Counted from the first letter of the stretch, positions 43,994 through 53,096 are shown. The stretch is 64,000 nt of DNA from Pedobacter petrophilus (GCF_009674725.1 NZ_WKKH01000006.1:1-64000); one strand, 5' to 3'. The notes: a model not told the origin generated them from the sequence alone. Made by a program: numbers and translations.

Positions 43994-46042
43994 TTGAAAA
44001 TACTTTTTACTTCGATTTCCTTATTTCTTTCTGTTACTACATTTGCACAAAGTAAAACTGATTCTACGAAAAAACTGAATGAAGTTATTGTTCGTGGCTA
44101 TTATAATAATCAACCGCTGTTGAGATCTGTTTCGGCTGTAAATGTGATTGACAGTAACCTTATCCGAACCCAACAAAACACTTCATTAGTAAGCACATTA
44201 AACACCGTTCCGGGCTTACGAATGGAAGAAAGATCTCCTGGAAGTTACCGTTTATCACTGAGAGGAAGCCTGCTCCGCTCCCCTTTTGGAATTAGGAATA
44301 TTAAAGTTTATATTGATGATTTTCCATTAACTGATGCCGGTGGAAACACTTATCTAAATGCATTAGATCCTCTTTCTATTGGAAATATTGAAGTGTACAA
44401 AGGCCCTGAAGCCAGCGTTTTTGGTGCCAATACCGGCGGAACAATTTTAATCTCTCCGCAACCTGTAAATGAAAATAATGTCACAGCATCAGTTACTGCA
44501 GGCGCTTATGGCTTATTTCATCAAACGGTTGGCATTCAGCAGAAATACAAGGATTACAGTTTTAGCTTTATGCAGGGATACCAGCGAAGCGATGGTTTCA
44601 GGGCGCACAGCGCCATGGAAAGAAAATACTTTCAAACCAATCATCAATGGAACTATAACAATAAGGGAAATTTAAAACTTTACGCTTTTTACAGCGACCT
44701 GAACTATGAAACACCCGGAGGCTTAACTTTAGCACAATTTGAACTCGATCCAAAAGCTGCCAGACCTGCAACAGCAACGCTACCCGGTGCAGCATCTCAA
44801 CAAGCAGCCATTTACAACAAAACACTGTTTGGTGGTTTATCAAATGACTATCAGATCAGTAAGAACTTTAAACACGTAATTGCATTGTTCGGAAGTTATA
44901 CCGACTTCAAAAATCCGTTTATCACCAATTACGAAAAACGATACGAGGGTACTTTAGGCTTGCGAACATTTGTTGATTATCAGCAAAATAATAACCTTTT
45001 AAAATTCAATGCTCAATTGGGCTTGGAAAGCGGTGCAACCAAAACGGAAATCAAGAATTTCGACAATAATGCTGGCTCCCCTGCTGCAATGCAGGCTTTT
45101 GATCACTTAAAAGCCAACCAGAATTTCGCCTTTCTTCGATTAAACTTCGATATTAGCAATAAGCTTTTAATTGAATTAGCTTCTAGTTTAAACTATTATA
45201 AATACAAATATGAAAGCTTTTTCCCGGCAACTATTGAATCGAAAGAGAGAAAATTCGACACGGAACTAATGCCGAAACTAGCAACTTCATATTTAATTAG
45301 CAACGAGCTATCAGTTAGGGCATCGGTAAGTAAGGGTTATTCGCCGCCTACCATAGCAGAAGTAAGGGCTTCAGACAATAATATTAATAATGATCTTCAG
45401 GCAGAACTTGGCTGGAATTATGAAGCAGGCTTTAGGTATCATCTAAAAAACAATCGCCTCCGTTTGGCAGCTAATGTATTTCAATTCAACCTGAATGATG
45501 CAATAGTTCGGAGATTGAATGCAAATGATTCAGAATTTTTCATCAACGCAGGCGGAACTACACAGAAGGGACTTGAGCTGGAAACTGCGTTCTGGCTCAT
45601 TAGAAACAGTGCTTCATTTTTGAATGCAATTGAATTAAAGAGCAACTATACCTACAGTCATTTCAGATTTAAAGAGTTTACAACGGGCAATGTAAGTTTC
45701 GACGGCAACAAGTTAACCGGTGTTCCGGCAAATGTTGTGGTAAGCAGTTTAGATTTCCAATTTAACAAGGGCCTATACTTTTTTGCCCAACATAATTATA
45801 CTTCCAGTATTCCACTTAATGATGGCAACAGTGTTTTCGCAAAAAACTATCATTTGGTTGAACTTAAAACAGGGATGCGCAACATCCGCATCAAAAACAT
45901 CAAACTTGAACTTTTTGGCGGGATCAATAATCTTCTGAATAAAAGCTACAGCTTGGGGAATGACCTGAATGCTATAGGCGGAAGATACTACAATGCTGCT
46001 GCCGGTATTAACTATTACCTCGGCACATCAATTAAACTTTGA
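43994..46042 (+). CDS. TonB-dependent outer-membrane receptor
   Basis: About 682 residues from a TTG codon. This start gives MKILFTSISLFLSVTTFAQ, a clean signal peptide. A plug domain follows (RSVSAVNVIDSNLIRTQQ; LRGSLLRSPFGIRNIKVYIDDFPLTDAGGNT; SIGNIEVYKGPEASVFG) and a beta barrel with Tyr/Phe-ending strands, last residues YLGTSIKL. It lacks the N-terminal carboxypeptidase-like extension of SusC proteins, so it is closer to siderophore or metal receptors. An ATG-started 698-residue form from 43946 would begin in a terminator. The ligand is unknown. Confidence 0.9.
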   Translation: MKILFTSISLFLSVTTFAQSKTDSTKKLNEVIVRGYYNNQPLLRSVSAVNVIDSNLIRTQQNTSLVSTLNTVPGLRMEERSPGSYRLSLRGSLLRSPFGIRNIKVYIDDFPLTDAGGNTYLNALDPLSIGNIEVYKGPEASVFGANTGGTILISPQPVNENNVTASVTAGAYGLFHQTVGIQQKYKDYSFSFMQGYQRSDGFRAHSAMERKYFQTNHQWNYNNKGNLKLYAFYSDLNYETPGGLTLAQFELDPKAARPATATLPGAASQQAAIYNKTLFGGLSNDYQISKNFKHVIALFGSYTDFKNPFITNYEKRYEGTLGLRTFVDYQQNNNLLKFNAQLGLESGATKTEIKNFDNNAGSPAAMQAFDHLKANQNFAFLRLNFDISNKLLIELASSLNYYKYKYESFFPATIESKERKFDTELMPKLATSYLISNELSVRASVSKGYSPPTIAEVRASDNNINNDLQAELGWNYEAGFRYHLKNNRLRLAANVFQFNLNDAIVRRLNANDSEFFINAGGTTQKGLELETAFWLIRNSASFLNAIELKSNYTYSHFRFKEFTTGNVSFDGNKLTGVPANVVVSSLDFQFNKGLYFFAQHNYTSSIPLNDGNSVFAKNYHLVELKTGMRNIRIKNIKLELFGGINNLLNKSYSLGNDLNAIGGRYYNAAAGINYYLGTSIKL

Positions 46043-46045
46043 TGA

Positions 46046-46083
46046 ATAAAGTAATCAGGTTTTAATTAGCTTGATTACTTTAT
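46046..46083. terminator. Bidirectional terminator
   Basis: ATAAAGTAATCA (46046-46057) pairs with TGATTACTTTAT (46072-46083). It lies three bases past the receptor stop and 22 bases before the end of ssb. Confidence 0.8.
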
Positions 46084-46105
46084 CCAATATAAATCAGGCA
46101 TTGAA

Positions 46106-46450
46106 CTAGTTAACTAAATCAATTTCTTTGATGGCTACTTCACTCACCACAATGTCTGTGGTAAATTTTTTCGTGCCGTCTTTTGCTAAGTATGATCCTG
46201 TTATTAGTTTGCCTTCTATGGTTAATCTGGTACCTTTTTTAATCTGAGCAGAAGCAAGGTCAGCCTTATCATTCCAGAAAGTCAGCGAAAACCAGTTGGT
46301 TCTTTTGGTCTCTTCGCCTGATGCGTTTTTATAATACTCATTTACGGCTAGATTTACCCTGGCTAATCTTTGGTTTCCTGATAAATTTTTAACTTCTGCG
46401 TCTGCTCCTGCAAAACCGCTCAATACTACTTTGTTAATTGCACTTTCCAT
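46106..46450 (-). CDS. ssb: Single-stranded DNA-binding protein, short form
   Basis: 114-residue OB-fold protein beginning MESAINKVVLSGFAGADAEVK, with WFSLTFWNDKADLA and IEGKLITGSY. It ends at IKEIDLVN and so lacks the acidic DDDLPF-like tip that recruits partners in housekeeping SSB. It may be a secondary SSB for competence or mobile DNA. There is no linked repair operon. The 228-base region downstream (46451-46678) is A+T-rich with TATAGTCGTTTATAAACG-like repeats and no gene. Confidence 0.9.
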   Translation of the reverse strand: MESAINKVVLSGFAGADAEVKNLSGNQRLARVNLAVNEYYKNASGEETKRTNWFSLTFWNDKADLASAQIKKGTRLTIEGKLITGSYLAKDGTKKFTTDIVVSEVAIKEIDLVN

Positions 46451-46678
46451 GATCTTTTAAATTTAAGTTTCTTATTGTTTAATGAACGGTAAACTCCTCG
46501 CTACCGACAATACAAAGGTGCAACTACTAAAAAGCGTTAGTCGGTTGTTAAGTGTTTATAGTCGTTTATAAACGTTTAAAAACGGATAATCATAAAGGTG
46601 AAGGATTCAAAAACTAAATCAATTGAACAATGAACTGCAGATAATCATCTAACTGGAAGAATATTTCTACATTTATGC

Positions 46679-47206
46679 ATGAGATCTCAAATTAATAAGC
46701 AGCGCAGTATTCAAAGATCTCAGCTAATATATCACTTCAATACAGAATTGTTTTTTAACAGGCTTTATGAAAACTTAATTTGGATCATCTGTCTGGCCTT
46801 ACCGATCTTACCGTTATCAATACCTAATAATCGTGGTTCCTTCGTTGTTGCCTGCTCAATCTTGGCGTTCTGGGTATTCATGTTGGTTAGCCTTTATTTT
46901 CTTAACTACTTAACAATTATTAAGGGATCAGATCAAACAATAAACAGGACTATAATGGTGAAGATCTTAAAATCAAAATATCCGGATTTAAGGATCAATG
47001 ATTCCGGGCAACACATCATCAGGTGTACACAAACTACAGGGCTTCTAACCTGGGGGAAACAGATCAATGTGATCTTTGACAACGATCGCATGTTTCTAAA
47101 TCTAACCACACTCGGACGTTATCAGATCAGATCGCCTTTTCATGCAATTTTTAATGCGATTCAACTGAGAAAAATAAAAAAGGAATTTCAAAATCTTTCG
47201 AGGTGA
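46679..47206 (+). CDS. Small membrane protein of unknown function
   Basis: 175 residues. Two hydrophobic segments (IWIICLALPILPL; FVVACSILAFWVFMLVSLYFL) lie at about 35-80. The soluble C-terminal part contains LRINDSGQHIIRCTQTTGLLTWGKQINVIFDN and a positive tail. It is an inner-membrane protein. I do not recognise it. A near-consensus box TACATTTA lies three bases before the ATG. Confidence 0.7.
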   Translation: MRSQINKQRSIQRSQLIYHFNTELFFNRLYENLIWIICLALPILPLSIPNNRGSFVVACSILAFWVFMLVSLYFLNYLTIIKGSDQTINRTIMVKILKSKYPDLRINDSGQHIIRCTQTTGLLTWGKQINVIFDNDRMFLNLTTLGRYQIRSPFHAIFNAIQLRKIKKEFQNLSR

Positions 47207-47362
47207 TGAGCGTTATATTGGTTTTTGGTCGTTACGACATTTCTCATTTTCTTGCTAATCGTTGAAACATCAGCCAATAGAAAGTTGGAATTTTTATTTC
47301 GGCTAAAGCTAAAATTTAGTTAGTTTTAAACATCATCCCATAATACTTAATCTAATTTTATT

Positions 47363-47722
47363 ATGGAGCGCCTGTGTTTAGACTGTGGTAAAGCCGTAAG
47401 AGGCAGAACCGATAAAAAATTTTGTGATGATAACTGTAGAAATAGCTATAACAACCATCTGAAAAATGAAAACGGACTATTTTTTAAGAGAATTAATTTG
47501 ATTCTTAAAAAAAATCGCACATTGCTCGCCCAATTCAATCCAGATGGCAAAATAAAAGTATCGAAGAAAAAAATGCTTACTGCAGGGTTTAATTTCGATT
47601 ACCATACGCATACTTACTACACTCAAAACGGCAAAAAATATATTTTCTGTTATGAATTTGGTTATCTAGCGCTGAGCGATGAAGAGCTTTTACTAGTAAA
47701 AAGGGAAGAAAAACTGCTATAA
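47363..47722 (+). CDS. Zn-ribbon protein (DUF2116-like)
   Basis: 119 residues with an N-terminal zinc-binding part: CLDCGK and, 12 residues on, FCDDNCRNSY (C-x2-C ... C-x4-C). The C-terminal 70 residues are beta-rich with NFDYHTHTYYTQNGKKYIFCYEFGYLALS. It is small and cytoplasmic. The family is common in Sphingobacteria; its role is unknown. A box TAATTTTA ends two bases before the ATG. Confidence 0.78.
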   Translation: MERLCLDCGKAVRGRTDKKFCDDNCRNSYNNHLKNENGLFFKRINLILKKNRTLLAQFNPDGKIKVSKKKMLTAGFNFDYHTHTYYTQNGKKYIFCYEFGYLALSDEELLLVKREEKLL

Positions 47723-47909
47723 CCTGACTAATTCAAATTTAATTTAAAGAAGCACATCCTTGAATTGAAAAAAATGCTCATTAGAGGGATAACAATATTA
47801 GCCCAATTCGCATTGAATTGGTATTACAAAAGCTAAATAATAATCCTAAATCTATTTTAAAAAGTCAAAACACAGCAATTATCGGGTGTTATATTTTCCA
47901 TTCTTGAAG

Positions 47910-47917
47910 TAATTTTG
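47910..47917 (+). promoter_or_regulatory. Candidate -7 box of the alkylation-repair operon
   Basis: TAATTTTG, an exact TAnnTTTG match, 17 bases before the ATG of the Ada-like gene. No good -33 element is seen at the right distance, as expected of an activator-dependent promoter. The remaining gap from 47723 shows no gene. Confidence 0.45.
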
Positions 47918-47934
47918 TGTATAATAATTAAAGA

Positions 47935-48792
47935 ATGAAAGCACAAGACGAAATTAACTTCACTAGAATTGCAGAAGCGATAAACTTTATTCAGCTAAAT
48001 TTCAAAAGGCAGCCAAATCTGGAAGAAATTGCTGAAAAAGCAAATTTAAGTCCTTTTCATTTCCAGCGCCTTTTTACGGAATGGGCCGGTACCAGTCCGA
48101 AAAGATTTCTGCAATATATTAGCATCGGATATGCAAAAACGTGCTTAAAAGAAAACCAATCCTCCCTATTTGAAACGGCATTGGACACAGGTTTATCAGG
48201 CACCAGCAGATTGCATGATTTATTTGTAAATATTGAAGGAATGACACCAGGAGAATATAAAAACGGTGGTGAAAACTTAGCTATCAATTACAGTTTTGCA
48301 GCAACACCTTTCGGAACTGTTATTGTGGCTTCAACACAAAAAGGAATTTGCCAGCTTGTTTTCTCTGAAGATGATGAAGTTGCTTTAATGCAGCTGAAAA
48401 ACAAATTCCCTGCCGCCAGCTATACGCCAAAAACAGATCTTATTCAGCAAAATGCGCTGGCAATTTTTCAGCATGACTGGACTAAACTAAAACAAGTGAA
48501 GCTTCATTTAAAGGGCACAGACTTTCAGTTGAAAATTTGGGAAACCTTATTAAAAATCCCGATGGGTGGCTTATCTACCTATGGGCGTATTGCGAATGAA
48601 GTTGGGAAACCGAAAGCTTCCAGAGCTGCAGGTACCGCAATTGGCGATAACCCTGTTGCATTTTTAATTCCCTGCCACCGGGTAATTCAGGCTAGCGGGG
48701 CCTTAGGCGGCTATCGATGGGATCTTAATCGCAAAACGGCCATTATAGGTTGGGAAGCAGCAAAGATGGAAACCAGGTTATTAATAGAATGA
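47935..48792 (+). CDS. ada: AraC-type activator fused to O6-methylguanine-DNA methyltransferase (Ada C-terminal module)
   Basis: 285 residues. Residues about 10-100 are an AraC helix-turn-helix domain (FIQLNF...LEEIAEKANLSPFHFQRLFTEWAGTSPKRFL). Residues about 200-285 are the DNA methyltransferase with the active-site motif PCHRVIQASGALGGYRW, Cys247 in PCHR being the methyl acceptor. The usual N-terminal phosphotriester-repair domain of Ada is not here; a related small protein is encoded by the next gene, whose ATG overlaps this stop (ATGA). The pair suggests a split Ada. Confidence 0.93.
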   Translation: MKAQDEINFTRIAEAINFIQLNFKRQPNLEEIAEKANLSPFHFQRLFTEWAGTSPKRFLQYISIGYAKTCLKENQSSLFETALDTGLSGTSRLHDLFVNIEGMTPGEYKNGGENLAINYSFAATPFGTVIVASTQKGICQLVFSEDDEVALMQLKNKFPAASYTPKTDLIQQNALAIFQHDWTKLKQVKLHLKGTDFQLKIWETLLKIPMGGLSTYGRIANEVGKPKASRAAGTAIGDNPVAFLIPCHRVIQASGALGGYRWDLNRKTAIIGWEAAKMETRLLIE

Positions 48793-49037
48793 TCAATCAC
48801 CATGAACTATCTGCTGCAAATCTAGCCGGAAAGATAAAAAATAAAGAAATTTGCTTTGGCGGAAATATAAAACTAAAAATCTATGGAAGCCTTCAATGTA
48901 AATCCGGCAAGAGCATGAAAAGGGAAAACCGGGTATTTTTTAAATCAGAACAGGACGCGATTGATGCAGGTTTCAGACCCTGTGCACACTGTTTATTCAC
49001 TACATATAAAAAATGGATTTGTTCAGTTCAACAATAA
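48789..49037 (+). CDS. Ada-type metal-binding domain protein, three-Cys version
   Basis: 82 residues. Residues 32-70 match the zinc site of the Ada N-terminal domain (RENRVFF...DAGFRPCAHC). Cys37, Cys65 and Cys68 are kept, but the region equivalent to the first Cys pair contains only one Cys (LQCKSGKS), so the usual four-Cys site and the methyl-accepting Cys cannot both be present. It starts in a 4-base ATGA overlap with the Ada-like gene and overlaps the next gene by 25 bases. Other Cys at 22 and 78 might add ligands. Confidence 0.82.
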   Translation: MINHHELSAANLAGKIKNKEICFGGNIKLKIYGSLQCKSGKSMKRENRVFFKSEQDAIDAGFRPCAHCLFTTYKKWICSVQQ

Positions 49038-49624
49038 ACTTAAATAAAAATCTCCTTCCTTATGATGGAACGGTGCGGTATTCCGGTCAGTTATTTACTG
49101 TGGAAGAAGCAAACGCCTATTTCGAAGTACTGTTAAATACCATCGATTGGAAAAACGATGAGGCTTTTATTATGGGGAAACACATCATTACAAAAAGAAA
49201 AGTGGCCTGGTACGGTGACCGGGAGTATGCATATACCTATTCTAAGACCACAAAACATGCCCTCCCCTGGACAAAAGAGCTTCTGGAACTCAAACACACC
49301 GCCGAAGAAAATACCGGAGCTAAATATAATTCCTGCCTCTTAAATCTTTATCACAATGGTGATGAAGGCATGGCTTACCATAGCGACGATGAAAAAGCAT
49401 TAGGTAAAAATACCAGCATTGCATCTATGAGTTTTGGTGCAGAAAGAAAATTTCTTTTTAAACACAAAGTCTCCAAAGAAACTATAGGCATGATTTTAGA
49501 AAATGGAAGTTTGCTGGAGATGAAAGATGCCATACAAACGAACTGGTTGCATCGCTTACCCCCAACAAAAAAGGTTTTTACTCCACGGATAAACCTAACC
49601 TTTCGATCAATGGTTACAAAATAA
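49013..49624 (+). CDS. alkB: AlkB-like 2-oxoglutarate/Fe(II) DNA dioxygenase
   Basis: 203 residues. The iron ligands are in YHSDDE (HxD) and WLHRLP (His); the 2-oxoglutarate-binding Arg pair is near RINLTFRSM. An AWYGDREYAYTYS segment and SCLLNLYHNGDEGMAYH match AlkB family members that repair 1-methyladenine and 3-methylcytosine by oxidative demethylation. The gene overlaps the previous one by 25 bases, so all three are one alkylation-repair transcript. Confidence 0.93.
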   Translation: MDLFSSTINLNKNLLPYDGTVRYSGQLFTVEEANAYFEVLLNTIDWKNDEAFIMGKHIITKRKVAWYGDREYAYTYSKTTKHALPWTKELLELKHTAEENTGAKYNSCLLNLYHNGDEGMAYHSDDEKALGKNTSIASMSFGAERKFLFKHKVSKETIGMILENGSLLEMKDAIQTNWLHRLPPTKKVFTPRINLTFRSMVTK

Positions 49625-49628
49625 TTAA

Positions 49629-50417
49629 CTACTTTTTAAATTCACTGATATCAACAATACGGTCTTCATCTGGATTTTGCTTTAAGAATGATGTTCCTTT
49701 GCCGTTGGTAGCCCAGCTGTAACCTCGTCTGATCTCATCAGCTACATTTGCAGACTGAGCCACTTTTGCCGGGAGTGTGAGGTTATTAGTTTCACCAGTA
49801 CGATAATTGACCTGATAAAGAGAATTTCCGGTAACGAAGACGAGCGTCTTTTTATCTGAAGAATTGAACAAGAATTCGCCTTGAATACGTTCGCTATCAT
49901 GCTGTCTCTTTATCGGATAGATCTTTCCATTTACCAGTGCAATAGCGAAATCATTGTTCACAATAATATTGCTGAGGCTCATTTCCTGTATGCCTTTTGT
50001 ATATTTTTTATCGTTTTTACCGTTCGATTCCCTGTACAAACTGGTAACACTCACTTTTCCATCTGTTAGTGAAACCACGTAAAACGGAGAAACCAAACCC
50101 GTACCATCTTCCACTTGTACCAATGCAGCTGTTTTTTGGGTGTTGATAAATCTTGCTTCCTTAAACTTGTTAGCCACAGGTTTCGGATTATCCTGAACAG
50201 CCACAGTGGTATCCTTAAACTTTATTTCATAACTTTCTTTACCTTCAGGAGTTTCGGGCTCGGTAGTTACAATGTTTAAAGTTTGGTTTTTAACGGTTGG
50301 AAACTCATTAAAATCATCATTTGCGTAAGCTTTCGGGGTGTAAACAATTTCTAATTTGCCCGGTTTGCATCCAAATAAGCAAATAGAAAGAACAAGGGCT
50401 AATACGGTAGTTTTCAT
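49629..50417 (-). CDS. Lipoprotein of unknown function
   Basis: 262 residues. The lipoprotein signal is SICLFGCKPG, with Cys at residue 17. The rest is mixed alpha/beta with beta-strand patterns (FVTGNSLYQVNYRTGETNNLTL; FYVVSLTDGKVSVTSLYRE) that suggest a propeller-like or beta-sheet fold. It is probably in the periplasm or outer membrane. I do not recognise the family. It is convergent with alkB, four bases away. Confidence 0.7.
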   Translation of the reverse strand: MKTTVLALVLSICLFGCKPGKLEIVYTPKAYANDDFNEFPTVKNQTLNIVTTEPETPEGKESYEIKFKDTTVAVQDNPKPVANKFKEARFINTQKTAALVQVEDGTGLVSPFYVVSLTDGKVSVTSLYRESNGKNDKKYTKGIQEMSLSNIIVNNDFAIALVNGKIYPIKRQHDSERIQGEFLFNSSDKKTLVFVTGNSLYQVNYRTGETNNLTLPAKVAQSANVADEIRRGYSWATNGKGTSFLKQNPDEDRIVDISEFKK

Positions 50418-50543
50418 AGAATGGAGATTGTAGCTTTTTTTGCTAATTTATTACCTTTATTTCTTTCCTCCGATTAAAATTTCACTTTTATATAATTTAG
50501 TCTAAATTGTGTAGAAACAAAACGATTATTCACTCAAAATAAT

Positions 50544-50894
50544 ATGTATAACATTCCTTTTACCCAGATTAATTGGACCCAGGTTGAAAAAACAGCACAT
50601 GCCGGCACCCGGGGAACAGCTACCTGGCAAACCTTGAATTTAGGTGGTTTAAGAATTAGAATTGTGGAATACTCTCCCGATTATCTTGCCGATCACTGGT
50701 GTTTAAAAGGCCATATTGTGCAATGCCTTGAGGGAAGTTTTATAAGCGAAATGAAAGATGGAACCACCTTTAGCTTATCAAAAGGTATGACCTATGTTGT
50801 ATCAGACGATTTAAGTACCCACAGGTCTATATCTGCCGAAGGCGTAAAGTTATTGATTATTGATGGAGATTTTTTAAAGCCTATAGCCGGTTAA
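50544..50894 (+). CDS. DHCW-motif cupin protein
   Basis: 116 residues, a single cupin beta-barrel. The characteristic ADHWCLKGHIVQCLEG contains the D-H-x-C motif and a His metal ligand; Gly-rich turns and YVVSDDLSTHRS follow. It is small and soluble. The ligand and reaction are unknown. It is divergent from the lipoprotein gene. Confidence 0.82.
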   Translation: MYNIPFTQINWTQVEKTAHAGTRGTATWQTLNLGGLRIRIVEYSPDYLADHWCLKGHIVQCLEGSFISEMKDGTTFSLSKGMTYVVSDDLSTHRSISAEGVKLLIIDGDFLKPIAG

Positions 50895-51035
50895 CATATT
50901 ACAATCTGAAGTTAATTACTTAAAAAGAATGCTAAAACTTATCTGAAAATGCTACAAGATTTTTAATAAAAAAGAATCTATTACCAAAAGCAAATTATTG
51001 GATTAATTATTGTTACAACAGTGAAAATAACAATT

Positions 51036-51434
51036 ATGAAAAATCTATTTACTCTTGCCATAATCCTGGGTCTTTTTAGTGCCTGTTTAGAAAAGAATGA
51101 CCCAAAGAAATTAACAAATACGAAATGGGAGTTATCAGAACTGCCTGGCTTAACACTCCCTGCAAGTGCTAAAGCAACGCTGGTTTTTGGCGACAGCTTG
51201 AAGATAAGTGGTAAATCCTTTTGCAATAGTTATGGCGGCAAGGCCGAAATTGCAGACCAGAAAATTGTATTGAAAGAAGTTATCAGCACCAGAATGTTTT
51301 GCCAGGAAACAGACGCTGCAGAGCGGGCTTACATGCAAGCCATTAATCAGGTAACCGGCGCCAAAATAATGGATAAAGAACTTCAACTACTGAAAGGAAA
51401 CGAAAAACTACTTGTATTTAAAAAAATTGATTAA
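51036..51434 (+). CDS. META-domain lipoprotein
   Basis: 132 residues. The signal MKNLFTLAIILGLFSAC marks a lipoprotein. LTNTKWELSELPG, then FCNSYGGKAEI and TRMFCQE, give the META/HslJ fold with Cys. In E. coli HslJ this fold relates to novobiocin resistance; here only the fold is inferred. A longer frame from 51021 uses GTG; the ATG at 51036 fits the signal peptide better. Confidence 0.82.
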   Translation: MKNLFTLAIILGLFSACLEKNDPKKLTNTKWELSELPGLTLPASAKATLVFGDSLKISGKSFCNSYGGKAEIADQKIVLKEVISTRMFCQETDAAERAYMQAINQVTGAKIMDKELQLLKGNEKLLVFKKID

Positions 51435-51502
51435 TAACAATCTATATACAAATGGAATGAAATAAAGTAATTTAAGTAATTTCGACCTTTTATTAATCTA
51501 AC

Positions 51503-52429
51503 ATGCTGTCAAAACTCACGGATGAATTACGCTTTTTTTTCCTAACCGGGAAAAATGCTTTTGTTTTATTTCAACAAAATGATCCGTTACGTTTAGCAGG
51601 AGCTACTGCATTTTTTACCAACTTTGCATTACCCCCAATACTGATTATCCTGATCCGCTTATTCGGGATTTTTACAGATCGGCGCACCTTATTCACCAAT
51701 ATTTTTCAGCGGCTGGCGAATATCCTTGATGAGAATAGCATTAAACAAATCAAGTTAACACTGCGAAACATCAGAGGCATTGATCAGCCGTGGTATGTTA
51801 CCTTGTTCAGTTTCATCTTTTTTCTTTTTGTAGCCACTACCCTCTTTAATGTGATTAAAAATTCGTTGGAACAAATATGGAACATTGGGCAGAAAGATAA
51901 AAAAGGAATATTAGCCACTTTGAAATCACGGGCAATATCTATGACTATTATTTTATTTGCCGGAATTTTGTTTTTTATCGGCTTACTGGCCGATAGTGTG
52001 CAGGCCATCATTGGCGCTTATTTAAAAACCAATTCACCATCTTTCAGCTTAATTCTTACGTCGATACTCAACCAGATCGTTTTCGTAATTATTGTGACTA
52101 CTTGGTTTACTATGCTATTCAGGTTTTTGACCAATGGCAGACCAACCTGGAAAGCTGCATTTTCTGGTGGCTTACTCACGGGTTGTTTATTTACTGCCGG
52201 AAAATACATTTTAAGAATTCTATTGCCATTAAGCAACATCAGCAATATATATGGGTCAGCCGGGTCTATTATTGTAATTATGCTTTTCGTATTTTATTCT
52301 TCACTGATCTTTTACTTTGGCGCATCATATATAAAGGCTTTAAGCATCGGAAGGGAAACACCTATCATCCCGAAGAATGGATCATATGCTTATGAGTTAA
52401 CCGAAATCGACACTGAAAAAACCCCATAA
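51503..52429 (+). CDS. YihY/BrkB-family membrane protein
   Basis: 308 residues with about six membrane segments. The first part has DPLRLAGATAFFTNFALPPILIIL, typical of YihY; later FGGSASIIVIMLFVFYSSLIFYFGASYIKAL-like sequence is present. The family is widespread in envelopes, with no settled function. A box TAATTTCG lies 18 bases before the ATG. A strong terminator follows right after the stop. Confidence 0.85.
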   Translation: MLSKLTDELRFFFLTGKNAFVLFQQNDPLRLAGATAFFTNFALPPILIILIRLFGIFTDRRTLFTNIFQRLANILDENSIKQIKLTLRNIRGIDQPWYVTLFSFIFFLFVATTLFNVIKNSLEQIWNIGQKDKKGILATLKSRAISMTIILFAGILFFIGLLADSVQAIIGAYLKTNSPSFSLILTSILNQIVFVIIVTTWFTMLFRFLTNGRPTWKAAFSGGLLTGCLFTAGKYILRILLPLSNISNIYGSAGSIIVIMLFVFYSSLIFYFGASYIKALSIGRETPIIPKNGSYAYELTEIDTEKTP

Positions 52430-52430
52430 A

Positions 52431-52459
52431 AAAAGAGCGGATGCAATGTCCGCTCTTTT
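52431..52459. terminator. Bidirectional intrinsic terminator
   Basis: AAAAGAGCGGA (52431-52441) pairs with TCCGCTCTTTT (52449-52459). It lies between convergent genes. Confidence 0.93.
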
Positions 52460-52485
52460 CAATATCTGGATAACTGTTGATCTGA

Positions 52486-53082
52486 TTAAAAAATTCTATA
52501 TCCTAAACCTACAGTAAACAAATTTAATTTTGTTCCCGGATAACCATCTTTGTTCAATTTAGATAAACCCAACTCGTAACGTGCATCAATACTTAATTTT
52601 TTAATATCAAGTGCTGCACCAAACTGCCAGGCAAAAGCCTGGTTTTTAAAGTTACCATTAAAAACATTTCCGGTAGCCTGACCAAAACTTTGCTTTTCAT
52701 CTAAGATAAAGGAAACCATTGGTCCTGTATTTAACCTCACACCAACACCTAAAGCACCTATTTTAGTTCCAACTAATAAAGGAACATCTAAACTGGTAAA
52801 ACTTACTTTGTTAACCTGTCCGGTTGCATCACTAACTAAATTCGCTTTCTTACCAGAAATGTAAAGTTCTGGCTGGAAATGAACACCTGCGCCACCAATC
52901 CTTGCCCATAAGCCACCGTAAAAACCTGCGCGGTTATCACTGCTAAAAGTGTTATCGCTATCAAATTTCGAAAAATTGGCTCCGGCCTTAAGACCTAGCT
53001 GGAAAGTTGGTAATAACTGTGCACTTGCAAAAAAGCATACAAATAAACAGGCAATAGTAAGAGATAAAGATTTCATAAACAA
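52486..53082 (-). CDS. PorT-like outer-membrane beta-barrel protein
   Basis: 198 residues. Signal peptide SLSLTIACLFVCFFASAQ with cleavage before LLPTF. The mature part starts FQLGLKAGANFSKFD and has alternating strands ending GLGYRIF, typical of small porin-family barrels. The start may be Met at 53082 or 53076. It is 14 bases after the small coiled-coil gene, so the two are probably one transcript. Confidence 0.85.
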   Translation of the reverse strand: MFMKSLSLTIACLFVCFFASAQLLPTFQLGLKAGANFSKFDSDNTFSSDNRAGFYGGLWARIGGAGVHFQPELYISGKKANLVSDATGQVNKVSFTSLDVPLLVGTKIGALGVGVRLNTGPMVSFILDEKQSFGQATGNVFNGNFKNQAFAWQFGAALDIKKLSIDARYELGLSKLNKDGYPGTKLNLFTVGLGYRIF

Positions 53083-53096
53083 TAGAGTTAAGTTAA

